This document shows, piece after piece, positions 10,533 to 21,955 of a stretch of DNA of 64,000 nt. The translations under genes were made by a program, and so were the position numbers. The stretch comes from Smallanthus sonchifolius (Eukaryota; Streptophyta; Magnoliopsida; Asterales; Asteraceae). Below the pieces are notes generated by a model, which saw only the letters and a list, made by a program, of their open reading frames with translations, was not told the DNA's origin and did not search any database. The stretch covers positions 107,925,501 to 107,989,500 of the forward strand of contig CM042021.1 of NCBI GenBank assembly GCA_023525975.1. The letters run 5' to 3'. Within the stretch, counting starts at the first letter, position 1; the number at the start of each line of letters is the position of its first letter.

Positions 10533-11095
10533 TGTAGGTCCTGATTCTAAGGTAGAATCACACAAATGATCAATTACACACACACAGGCAGAATCTGTGT
10601 GTATGGTGGTGAAACAGAGGTAAGAAACAGAAAGTGGTGAAGATAAACAGGCTAAACACACTAGAATCAACACAATAATGATGTGAAAAAGTAAGAACAA
10701 CAATTGACAAAGCTTCAAATGTGTATTGATTCCCAGAAACTATGAAAGAGAGAATACAGGGTTACAACCTCTATCCACACCCTAAATATTCTCTAACTAG
10801 GCTATTTATAGGAAGCTGATAGGTATAGAAACTATGCTCATCGAAACTACTAGTTTCGGGTGAGCATTTACAAAACTTATCACCCTATTGAAACTTCCCA
10901 TCTATCGAAACTACTAGTTTTGGTTGAACAGACTCAACCGAAACTAGGTAGTTTCGATGGCCCAGACTTAGACTAAAAACAATAAATTACATCAAACAGA
11001 AATTAATGAAATAACAGAAGTACATGGAAATAAAACAAAGACAAATGTTCAACACATACAATGATGACTTAGCTTACAAATTATCCAACCCTACA
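10533..11095 (-). repeat. Copia 3' LTR (563 bp)
   Basis: It is closely similar to the LTR at 56840-57398. On the plus strand it begins TGTAGG and ends CCTACA. Palindromes lie at 10842-10858, 10906-10922 and 10939-10956. Confidence 0.95.
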
Positions 11096-11110
11096 ATCTC
11101 CCCCTAAGCT
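11096..11110 (-). promoter_or_regulatory. Copia polypurine tract
   Basis: On the minus strand AGCTTAGGGGGAGAT sits directly before the 3' LTR, the expected primer site for plus-strand DNA synthesis. Confidence 0.85.
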
Positions 11111-11135
11111 ATTGCATCATTGTCTTCAACTCTCA

Positions 11136-13992
11136 CTAAGCAGTTGGCTCTTGACTTGGTTTCTGAAAGTGGGGTTTTGCATTTATAGTCACCACCCTTT
11201 GATAAGCTTTGGCATCAGCCTCATCATCCTCATGAAAGATCTTGATAGGGTTGTTGAATAACACTTCAAGATCATCTGGTTGAAATTCATCATCCTCATG
11301 AAAGATCTTTATAAGGTTGTTGAATAACACTTCAAGATCCTCTGGTTGAAATTTTAATAGCTCCATGGGCTCAAAAATCTGAATGTCTTCCTTGCCTTCA
11401 CATTCAATCATGGCACTACCAATGGCTGAGTTGTAAAACCATCTTCTAAAGTTCTGAAGCTGGACAGGAACTGACCGTGGCAGTTGAATAGATTTGACAG
11501 CTTCTGTTGGCTTGTACCGAAGGCTTACCTAAGGCCTCTGAGTTCTAGGGTGGATCCGGGTCTTTGAGAGAACTCTTCTAGGCTTTGTAGTGGTCATAGA
11601 CCTGAAGTCATTAAAGGTTTGATTCCTTAGAAAAGTCTCAAAATCTTTGGCAATTCTTTCATTTCTAGGGTTTTGGAGGGGCAAATTGGCAAGAGCTGAA
11701 GTCATGTGGAGACTTGAAGGGCTCCATTCCTCCCTTGTACCTCCGGACAATGAAAAGTGACCTCTCCTTATCGTATTTCCACCCAACAGGTGGTCTCTTT
11801 AACTGATACTCGGTAAACCAATCATAGTGCTTTGGTGGTTCCTGAGTTGGCAGCTTGTTGAACCAATACCTCCTTGGATCTGAGGCTTGAAGAGATGGAG
11901 TTTCAGTTGTTGTTTCTTGAGTAGCTTCTTCAATAGGGCATGTTGGCCCAGCAGTGGTTACAGGCTCAACGAAGGTAACTTTTACATTTGGGTCCTCAAT
12001 CTCATTATAAAAAAAACATCAATCTCATTTCCTTCTATAGTGAAGTACTTGAGTTTTTCTCCATGTTCTTCACCCAATGTAATAACTTCAGGATAATCAT
12101 CAATTTTTCCAAAATCATCAATTTGCTTTAGAAGTTCATTCAGCCCATGGTCAGATCTGACTTCTTCTTCATCTAGAATCACTACCTCAATATCTGTCTG
12201 TGTACTCTTCCCCTTGTCCCTTTCAGCCCTTCTCTGACTAAGACTAGGTAGATCATACTCTGGTTCTTCCATCTTTACAATCACAGAGGGACCACCAACA
12301 GCTGTGGACTGGGGTACAATGGTTGTGTTTCAGTGTGTTGTGAAGACTGTATCATGGAAGCTTTGATTTGGTTGACCAATGTAGTTACAACTATGAGTTC
12401 TTGTTGTTGTTTGGCTAATTGGTCCTGCTGCACAACTAGTTGTGTTTGTTGGAGTTCTAGTTGATTCTTCAAAGCTACCACTTCCAACTTTAGATCTTTC
12501 ACTTCATCCTTCTTCTCAGACAATTCAGATCTTAGAATCTTTATCTCTTCATCTTTCTTGGCTACTTGATCTGTGAGACTATTTACTTTCAGGCTCAAAC
12601 TTTTAACTCTTGGAATATGAGGAGGTGTATCTTGGGCAGGTGGAGTGGGTTGAGGAGTAGGTTGTGGAGTGGGTTGTGGAGTGATGGTAGCATGAATGGG
12701 TGAAGGTATGGGTGTTGGGTGTTTAGGTGCTTCAAAAATTGATTTTGACGAAGAGGTTAGAGACTCTAGCCATGTCTTGATTTCTTTAGCGCGGGGCTCT
12801 TCATTTTCATAATCTGATTCAGAGTCATATGGTCATTTGGATGATGAGGGAAGAGGTTCCACTATCTACTCAGATCAGAGTCTTCCGTTTCATAGATTGC
12901 TTCATCCAAAGTTTCACTTGAATCAGCTGAATCCTCCACATCTTCTTCACCTTCAACCTCTATGTTAGCATGAACTTCAACATTCTCAGCCTGTTCTTGA
13001 AAGTTCAGAGGTTACAGATTATCTATCCCTTGATCAATGAAGTGAGCCTCCATTATAGGTTGCTCAACTTCTTGATGTATGTGCTGTTCAGCCTCAATCT
13101 CATCCTCTTGATTCCCTTGGGCTTGTTCTTCTTCTTCTTCTTCCTCAGAAGATGAGGAGTCAACTATCTCATCCGGATCAACATCAAGGACTACTTCTTC
13201 AATCTCTCCAATTATATGCCCAAATAGAGGGACATCAACAATGACTCAATTAGTTCTTGAACTTGAGCTCTTCATATAACCGAGGGTCATAACATTCATA
13301 TAGTCAAATACTAGTAGAGGTCCATCTTGTTGGAGGTTAGGATGAAGGTGGTTGATAATTATTTGTAGAAATCTTGGGTAGACTAGGAACTTGTCTTTAA
13401 CCCTTCCAGTTAGGTTTTTAATCATTTGCCTGAAGACAAGACCAGATAAATTGTAATTCCTCCCATTGATTAAGCCCAAAATAGCTGAGGCCACCATTGC
13501 ATTGGCCGAGTCAAAACCACTTTTTCTAATAGAAATGCAGTGTATGAACACATGCACAATGTATCTCCAGTGTGGGGGAAGGGCATTCTTGATAATCTGG
13601 CCACTCTTAAATTCGTCTGAATGACCCATTCTTCGAAAACATTCCTGGATGTAGAAACTTGTGAATTCCACTAGAGCCTCATGATTATCATTGAATTGCA
13701 AAACCTCTCTGACATTTGCTTCAGAAAATAAGACTTCTTGATTGTGGACTGTGGCTCTGATGTGTTCTATGTTGTTGATGGAGACCCTTGTAGCAGTAGC
13801 CCAAAATTGCTTGATGGTTGATTCAAAAACAGGCAGATCATGGCTAATGGCAAAGCTGATACTAGAGTTAGCCAGAAAATTAAGGACTTCAACAAAATCT
13901 ACACTCTTGGGGTCTGCAGCATTGAGAAATGCACAAACATTGTGCTTCTTGATGAATTGAAGATCCATTCCTTCTAAGGACAAAATTATCAA
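11136..13992 (-). pseudogene. Copia post-pol extra ORF (coiled-coil protein)
   Basis: This ORF reads in the same direction as gag-pol and lies between pol and the 3' LTR, where Sireviruses keep an envelope-like or accessory ORF. The N-terminal globular part (13992-13246, 248 aa) starts MIILSLEGMDLQFIKK and contains STIKQFWATATRVSI. I associate this domain with Copia-borne proteins in composites that are often misnamed longin-like; its function is unknown. After a stop the sequence continues with an acidic segment (about 12890-13200), a Pro/Gln/Thr-rich linker, and a coiled coil (12598-12281) with EIKILRSELSEKKDEVKDL. Near the C-terminus a 22-residue unit (FQPEDLEVLFNN...) is repeated in tandem (about 11220-11350). 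Multiple stops make it a pseudogene. No envelope function can be shown. Confidence 0.7.
11222..11350. repeat. Two tandem 66-bp units in the extra ORF
   Basis: The segment containing TCATCCTCATGAAAGATCTT recurs at 11222 and 11288 with few mismatches. The frame is kept (22 codons). Confidence 0.85.
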
Positions 13993-14820
13993 AAGTCAGT
14001 CAATACTTAGAAAATTTTCAGAAAAGGCCTGACCGAAACTCCTAGTTTCGGTTGTGAAACATCCTATCGAAACTACATAGTTTCGGGCAGACATATGGGA
14101 TATCGAAACTACTAGTTTCAGTAAGAAAAACTTGTTCAAAAACATAGTAACATTTTTAAAACTCAAAGATCCTTTTTCCTGAAACTACTAGTTTCGATAC
14201 CAAAACCCTGATCAAAAGGCAGACTCTCAGAAAGCAGCGATAATCAAGAAAAGAAGTTATATACAAAGTTATAAACTGTTATGTACATACTTAAAAGGCA
14301 TAAACAGATAAAATAAAAGGTAAGAAAAGGCCTTTGAGTGTATAAATTCCATCTTACCGAAATGTGTAGAGAAATCTGCAAATATATACATTAAAAGTGT
14401 GAGGTATCAACAATGGTGATTTTATAAACAAGGTTTAGACAAGAAACAACCCTAACGTCATGATTTCAGTGGTAAAAAGGTTACAATAGAAACCATAGCC
14501 TTAGCTAAATGAAACAGTAACACGAGTTTGAGAAATTAAACCTGATGATGGAGACTACGGGAGAATCAGATAAGGAATACTGATATTGCAAACTTAGACC
14601 GATGATTTTGAGCTTTTGTGTGTGAAATGGAAGGTGTAAATGGATTTCGGATAATGAGAGTGAAAGTGAGCATGAAAACGTACCTGATATTGAAGACATT
14701 TAATTTGAGCTTGACAAAAGACCAAAATGCCCCTGTCGAAACTACTAGTTTCGATAGGGCAAAGTAGTTTCGGGTGGGAAGTAGTTTTGGGTAGCTTGAG
14801 TAGTTTCGGTTGAGATGTAG

Positions 14821-17393
14821 TGATGTCGTCCAGACGGTCTATAAAATAAACAACTAAACCTAACCTAGACTCCTAAGTAATAAATGGAAAACATATGAAC
14901 TAGACCGCACTGACAGGCAAGTGTACCTATCGAGTGTAGTACAACTTAATGGTAAACCGGAATATCGAACACTAGAGACACTACGAATAACAAAACTAGA
15001 GTCTGACTCGAACTAAAGATTGAATTGGTTTGGGGGTTTTACTACACTACCATTTAAACTAATGAATGCAGAAAACTAAGGTCGACTCAACTAACCAGAC
15101 AAAGGACATAGGTAATATCAAGAATGGGAAGAATATCACCTAGGTCGGAATCCTACTTGCAAAGCACAACTTCTATCGGTTATGGAAACTATAATGCATC
15201 TGGGTTTCTAAGGAAACAACTCTAGACAGCCTAGTGGATCCCTAATCACTCTCAGGGTGTCACCAACTAAGGAACCTACAGATGTAACAACTCACCAGAT
15301 GTTGGATCACTTCTCAGGTATTTTCAACTATGATAAAGTACCCTAATAGACAGATTACCTGTCAGTCTCTCCGTCTACCAATACACTCGAAGAATGCACG
15401 GGGTAATCTCAAGATAACAACTATGACACGAATAGCAACAATCACTAGACACCTAATACCGACTTCCTCTCAGACAACTGACACTCGTATTCCTAATGAC
15501 GAAGACTATACGACTAATTCTCACCTCTCGGGTATTGAACTAGGATACACATTTAATTCTAATCAGCAATCAATGACAACTCCTATGGCTACTACGTCTA
15601 GCAAACCACCCTAATCACAAACCTTAAGATCTATGACAAAGATACGCTAATCAAACTGGCAGACAACCACAATCAATGCAAGGAATTAAAATCAAACACA
15701 AGATCAGATATAAACATACAATAACATCACAATTATCAACTCAAGATCTTTTACAAAATCATAAACCCATTAATTAGAATCCAAAAACTGATAAAAAATC
15801 AAACTTTAAGAAGTATTCATCATTAACCTAGGCAATATATGAGTTTTAGCCTATAATCATGCTCAAAACATACAAAACAAAATTATTAAGCAAGAACATG
15901 GTTTCAAACATTCAAATCAAAATCAAACGAAAGAGAATTGGAACCCGAAAAGATATCTCTAACCACCTCTGATCCTAAAGCTCCAAACTTTTACTCCAAT
16001 TAGCTTCTTCTGTCCCAAACTCGTCCTAGAACTCTCTCTGGACGGCTAAGATACGAACTCTTTTCATAATGGGATTAAAATTCTATTTAAATTGGAAAAT
16101 TAGTGTTTTGCGGAAATTAGCTCTCTCGCGTATCGCGAGACATTTCCTTCTCCTCTCTCGCGTACCGCGAGATACAAAATAGTCGCGGCCGGTTTTCCTT
16201 TCCCTCGCGTTCCGTGAGAACTTTCCTTCTCATCTCTCGCGTACCGCGAGAGGCATAAATTTCGCATTTTCTTCTTTTGAATTCCCGGCTTCATTCTCGT
16301 GCTCGGTTTCTTCACGTATTCACTTGTAATCTTCACGAGGACCTGCAAATGTACAATAGACTCAAATACAAACTTAAACGAATAAAAACAAACACAAAAC
16401 TAATCAAAAACGCACAAAAACACTAGGAATAAAGATGTGTGCTTTGCAAATGGAATCATAACTCAGATCTCCTTTACCAAACATCAATTACCAATTAGCA
16501 AAATATACTCACGCGTTAAAGAGCAACAATCGGTATTTCTGTCCGATTAAACCCAAGCACCAATTTCAAGCCCCCTTTACGTGTTCTAAAATTTCTTTAC
16601 CAAGCATATCAATCAATCTATGGAACTCACACTTCAAAGTTACAGCTCTACCTAATCCCGTCTCACGGTTATATCTAGGCACGGATCAAACCATATAGAT
16701 TTACCCTACCACGTTAAACTAAAATTTACAGGTTTTGATGATCAATGAATGAATGGATGAAATAGGAGCAATAATCAAATGTATGAATCAACCTCACCTA
16801 GTGGTGCGTCTCCCAGGTTACCATCCCAGAAGATAGCACATAGGATGCAGTTTATTAATTAAGCACATAAGAATCACTTAAAAGCGTTATCTCCAAGTGG
16901 CCATCCCGGAGGGTAACACATAAGCAACACTCAATATTCTAATCAAATAAGCTCATGAATTATGGAATTTATGGATGCGGGCGCCACCAAACTCGGACTT
17001 ATTCTCATAAAAAGAGAGTGGTGTGCCATGTAATTTTAAAAACCTCTAAATTTTAACTTAATGTGGTACCTATCAACCTATATTGACAGTTTCAGTATTA
17101 CCATTACTCTAAGATGAGTACCCACAAGATTTCATGATTTTAATTCAATTAATTCCTAAGCAACACTCACAGGATATTTAAGCTTTACTAGCTAGCTGGG
17201 TCTACCAAATCATCACTAATTAGACACGTTTTTAATTATTTAATCATTTAAACTCACGAGTAGATCCAGTTCTACTATCATTTTCCATTTATTTTACAGT
17301 TATTTCCAAGGACATTTTTCAAAATTTTTAATTTTTTTGTATTTTTGATTTTTTTTATAAACAAGACAAACTAGACTCAACTAAACACTCACA
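14821..17393 (-). repeat. gag-protease element 3' LTR, copy in unit 1
   Basis: It begins TGATGTCGTCC. The segment to 16448 aligns with the right LTR. I extend it to 17393 because a PPT-like purine run (minus CTTTCAAGTGTGGGGA, plus 17394-17409) follows, matching the PPT next to the Athila LTR at 45186. It carries four palindromes at 16124-16252. Confidence 0.7.
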
Positions 17394-18350
17394 TCCCCAC
17401 ACTTGAAAGACACATTGTCCTCAATGTGAAGTAAAATGCAAAAATAAAACAAAATAGGAAGCGACTTAGCTAGTAATGTAGATGCAAACAAATGTGCAGC
17501 TTCGTTCTTCCATGTGTGCACCGTATAGCATTTCGGTCACAGTTGCACAAACGACTGTCGGATTGCCTTTACAAATTGTATATAAGTGATGATCAATCCT
17601 GCCCGAATAGAGATTAAGTACGGGCGGAATGACAAAACCTGTAAAATAAACATCACAACAAACCCGCAACATTAAACTGACTCAAATTAAAATAAAAAAC
17701 TCGACTGACTCAAACTGACTCACTAAGATTTAAAGACTCAAGATAGATAACATGCAGAGAAACATACTCAATGGGTGGCAAACATATAGACATGAATGCC
17801 ACAGCAAAGTCGGTCAACGGTTATGAACAGTTTCAATTTCCCATGGTCGTGATGGTCGATGGATGTTAATGATGATGGTAATAGAATGGGTGAAAGTGAT
17901 GATGATTGATGAATGATGGAATGATGGATGATGATAATAGAGGTGGTGTGATGATGGTGGATGTGGAAAAGCATGTAAAACAAGGAAAAAGGGGCAATTC
18001 AAGGATAGCCCCGCGTACCACGAGGCATCAGGCGGCCACCCCTCGCGTACCGCGAGGGAGTGGCATTTAAGCCGGCCCTTATTTTCTATCCGTCGTGTAC
18101 CGCGAGGAACAATGGGAATACCTCTCGCGTACCGCGTGGACCATCCGGTGACAGAAAAGTTTTGAGGGTTTTTATACTTAGCCAAATTTTCACACCTCAA
18201 AATTTTCTTCACCTAAATTCCATAAAAACCTATTCTAAACATAAAAACATACGTAAAAAAACCTGGAACTTCATTCCCGACAATCTTCCTCGCCGAATCA
18301 AGTGCGAATTCCTGCACACAAACTCTACATCCCGGGCACTTGCCCGAGAC
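17394..18350 (-). other. gag-protease element 3' UTR, unit 1
   Basis: Non-coding region between the short basic ORF and the PPT. Four palindromes of the CTCGCGTACCGCGAG type lie at about 18010-18139; a (GAT)n-like repetitive stretch is at about 17840-17960. Confidence 0.7.
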
Positions 18351-18779
18351 TCACACAATCCTATCAGGAGGCTTCTCCTTGACCCTGACCGGTACCGCCT
18401 TCATCCTTCGCGGTCTACCGATCCTTCTCATCACACGACTACCAACTAACCTCAACCATCTACTAACACTCTCTCTCAAATCAGTCCACCAGCACTTAAA
18501 CCTACCAGGTCTAAAAATAACCTGCATCATGTATCCCAACAAGCTATCACCCTTACACATCCCCACACTTGGGGTTTGCATTATCTCTAACTCACCTATA
18601 TCTCTCAACACATGAAGTTTCTTGCGGGGTGGCCTAGACTTAGGGGTTTTAAAACTAGGGGTTGGGTCGACAGTCCTCTCCTTAGAACAAAGACTAGGTG
18701 AAGGTTCAGGAATGAGATTTCCCATGGGTGTTACCTCTAAACCTCCACCAGGATCTTCTGGTTCATCTACACCCACCAC
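18351..18779 (-). pseudogene. Short basic ORF behind protease, unit 1
   Basis: 142 residues, rich in Arg and Lys at the C-terminus (GRPRRMKAVPVRVKEKPPDR). It lies directly behind the protease. No domain is recognised. The position would suit the start of pol in an Athila element, but no RT motif is present. Confidence 0.5.
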
Positions 18780-19143
18780 CGTGTATCTTCCCCACTTACG
18801 CTAGAATCTCACTCAAACTGAACTCATCATCGTTAACACTTAGGAACGAGGACCCTAGCAATGTCCTTTCAAACTCTTCTAACCAATCCGGAGGGTCCTC
18901 TATCCTTACTCCTTCATCTCCACCAACAACAGCCTCTACTGGATTAGAATCCCGGAATTCGTCCACGAAGGTATCAAGCATGCACACGGAGTGGCTATGC
19001 TCGCCAACATCCTTCATGGACTCTATAGCATCGAATGTAATAGACGCATCCCCCACATGAAGTGTGAGTTTCCCGTCAAAGACATCAATCATCACCTTGG
19101 CGGTACGTAGGAACGGGCGTCCTAGGATGAGCGGGACTTTGTC

Positions 19144-19162
19144 AGGATAATCATCAATTTTT
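19144..19162. other. 19-bp filler at the duplication junction
   Basis: The filler AGGATAATCATCAATTTTT is also present 65-75 bp to the right of the breakpoint (about 19223-19241) and at the same place in unit 1 (about 12091). It shares flanking bases with both ends. This looks like a templated insertion made during end joining. Confidence 0.85.
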
Positions 19163-21127
19163 CCTTCTATAGTGAAGTACTTGAGTTTTTCTCCATGTTC
19201 TTCACCCAATGTAATAACTTCAGGATAATCATCAATTTTTCCAAAATCATCAATTTGCTTTAGAAGTTCATTCAGCCCATGGTCAGATCTGACTTCTTCT
19301 TCATCTAGAATCACTACCTCAATATCTGTCTGTGTACTCTTCCCCTTGTCCCTTTCAGCCCTTCTCTGACTAAGACTAGGTAGATCATACTCTGGTTCTT
19401 CCATCTTTACAATCACAGAGGGACCACCAACAGCTGTGGACTGGGGTACAATGGTTGTGTTTCAGTGTGTTGTGAAGACTGTATCATGGAAGCTTTGATT
19501 TGGTTGACCAATGTAGTTACAACTATGAGTTCTTGTTGTTGTTTGGCTAATTGGTCCTGCTGCACAACTAGTTGTGTTTGTTGGAGTTCTAGTTGATTCT
19601 TCAAAGCTACCACTTCCAACTTTAGATCTTTCACTTCATCCTTCTTCTCAGACAATTCAGATCTTAGAATCTTTATCTCTTCATCTTTCTTGGCTACTTG
19701 ATCTGTGAGACTATTTACTTTCAGGCTCAAACTTTTAACTCTTGGAATATGAGGAGGTGTATCTTGGGCAGGTGGAGTGGGTTGAGGAGTAGGTTGTGGA
19801 GTGGGTTGTGGAGTGATGGTAGCATGAATGGGTGAAGGTATGGGTGTTGGGTGTTTAGGTGCTTCAAAAATTGATTTTGACGAAGAGGTTAGAGACTCTA
19901 GCCATGTCTTGATTTCTTTAGCGCGGGGCTCTTCATTTTCATAATCTGATTCAGAGTCATATGGTCATTTGGATGATGAGGGAAGAGGTTCCACTATCTA
20001 CTCAGATCAGAGTCTTCCGTTTCATAGATTGCTTCATCCAAAGTTTCACTTGAATCAGCTGAATCCTCCACATCTTCTTCACCTTCAACCTCTATGTTAG
20101 CATGAACTTCAACATTCTCAGCCTGTTCTTGAAAGTTCAGAGGTTCCAGATTATCTATCCCTTGATCAATGAAGTGAGCCTCCATTATAGGTTGCTCAAC
20201 TTCTTGATGTATGTGCTGTTCAGCCTCAATCTCATCCTCTTGATTCCCTTGGGCTTGTTCTTCTTCTTCTTCTTCTTCCTCAGAAGATGAGGAGTCAACT
20301 ATCTCATCCGGATCAACATCAAGGACTACTTCTTCAATCTCTCCAATTATATGCCCAAATAGAGGGACATCAACAATGACTCAATTAGTTCTTGAACTTG
20401 AGCTCTTCATATAACCGAGGGTCATAACATTCATATAGTCAAATACTAGTAGAGGTCCATCTTGTTGGAGGTTAGGATGAAGGTGGTTGATAATTATTTG
20501 TAGAAATCTTGGGTAGACTAGGAACTTGTCTTTAACCCTTCCAGTTAGGTTTTTAATCATTTGCCTGAAGACAAGACCAGATAAATTGTAATTCCTCCCA
20601 TTGATTAAGCCCAAAATAGCTGAGGCCACCATTGCATTGGCCGAGTCAAAACCACTTTTTCTAATAGAAATGCAGTGTATGAACACATGCACAATGTATC
20701 TCCAGTGTGGGGGAAGGGCATTCTTGATAATCTGGCCACTCTTAAATTCGTCTGAATGACCCATTCTTCGAAAACATTCCTGGATGTAGAAACTTGTGAA
20801 TTCCACTAGAGCCTCATGATTATCATTGAATTGCAAAACCTCTCTGACATTTGCTTCAGAAAATAAGACTTCTTGATTGTGGACTGTGGCTCTGATGTGT
20901 TCTATGTTGTTGATGGAGACCCTTGTAGCAGTAGCCCAAAATTGCTTGATGGTTGATTCAAAAACAGGCAGATCATGGCTAATGGCAAAGCTGATACTAG
21001 AGTTAGCCAGAAAATTAAGGACTTCAACAAAATCTACACTCTTGGGGTCTGCAGCATTGAGAAATGCACAAACATTGTGCTTCTTGATGAATTGAAGATC
21101 CATTCCTTCTAAGGACAAAATTATCAA
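19163..21127 (-). pseudogene. Second, truncated copy of the Copia extra ORF
   Basis: It repeats the 248-aa N-terminal part (20381-21127), the acidic region (19994-20185, here without the stop seen in unit 1 at about 13014) and the coiled coil (19413-19730). Past 19163 the frame runs through the filler into inverted-context protease sequence, giving a chimeric 206-aa reading frame (18796-19416) that is an artefact of the duplication. Confidence 0.85.
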
Positions 21128-21955
21128 AAGTCAGTCAATACTTAGAAAATTTTCAGAAAAGGCCTGACCGAAACTCCTAGTTTCGGTTGTGAAACATCCT
21201 ATCGAAACTACATAGTTTCGGGCAGACATATGGGATATCGAAACTACTAGTTTCAGTAAGAAAAACTTGTTCAAAAACATAGTAACATTTTTAAAACTCA
21301 AAGATCCTTTTTCCTGAAACTACTAGTTTCGATACCAAAACCCTGATCAAAAGGCAGACTCTCAGAAAGCAGCGATAATCAAGAAAAGAAGTTATATACA
21401 AAGTTATAAACTGTTATGTACATACTTAAAAGGCATAAACAGATAAAATAAAAGGTAAGAAAAGGCCTTTGAGTGTATAAATTCCATCTTACCGAAATGT
21501 GTAGAGAAATCTGCAAATATATACATTAAAAGTGTGAGGTATCAACAATGGTGATTTTATAAACAAGGTTTAGACAAGAAACAACCCTAACGTCATGATT
21601 TCAGTGGTAAAAAGGTTACAATAGAAACCATAGCCTTAGCTAAATGAAACAGTAACACGAGTTTGAGAAATTAAACCTGATGATGGAGACTACGGGAGAA
21701 TCAGATAAGGAATACTGATATTGCAAACTTAGACCGATGATTTTGAGCTTTTGTGTGTGAAATGGAAGGTGTAAATGGATTTCGGATAATGAGAGTGAAA
21801 GTGAGCATGAAAACGTACCTGATATTGAAGACATTTAATTTGAGCTTGACAAAAGACCAAAATGCCCCTGTCGAAACTACTAGTTTCGATAGGGCAAAGT
21901 AGTTTCGGGTGGGAAGTAGTTTTGGGTAGCTTGAGTAGTTTCGGTTGAGATGTAG

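Larger units (their letters stand above)
12031..19143. repeat. Tandem duplication, unit 1 (7.1 kb)
   Basis: This is nearly identical to 19163-26278. Comparing by eye I found four substitutions (13014, 16850, 17383, 17539) and one TTC-trinucleotide difference near 13140. The unit joins Copia extra-ORF DNA (to 14820) to the gag-protease gypsy element (from 14821), so it postdates that insertion. It ends inside the protease coding region at GGGACTTTGTCA. Confidence 0.95.

Noticed and set aside
13742..13960. 72-aa plus-strand ORF (also at 20877-21095)
   Set aside because: Shadow of the Copia extra ORF on the other strand.
15330..15614. 94-aa ORF (also at 22465-22749) as a gene
   Set aside because: It lies inside the gypsy LTR on the antisense strand of the element and is degraded in the third LTR copy.
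18796..19416. 206-aa ORF as a new fusion gene
   Set aside because: It runs across the tandem-duplication junction and its filler; an accidental frame joining Copia and protease sequence.
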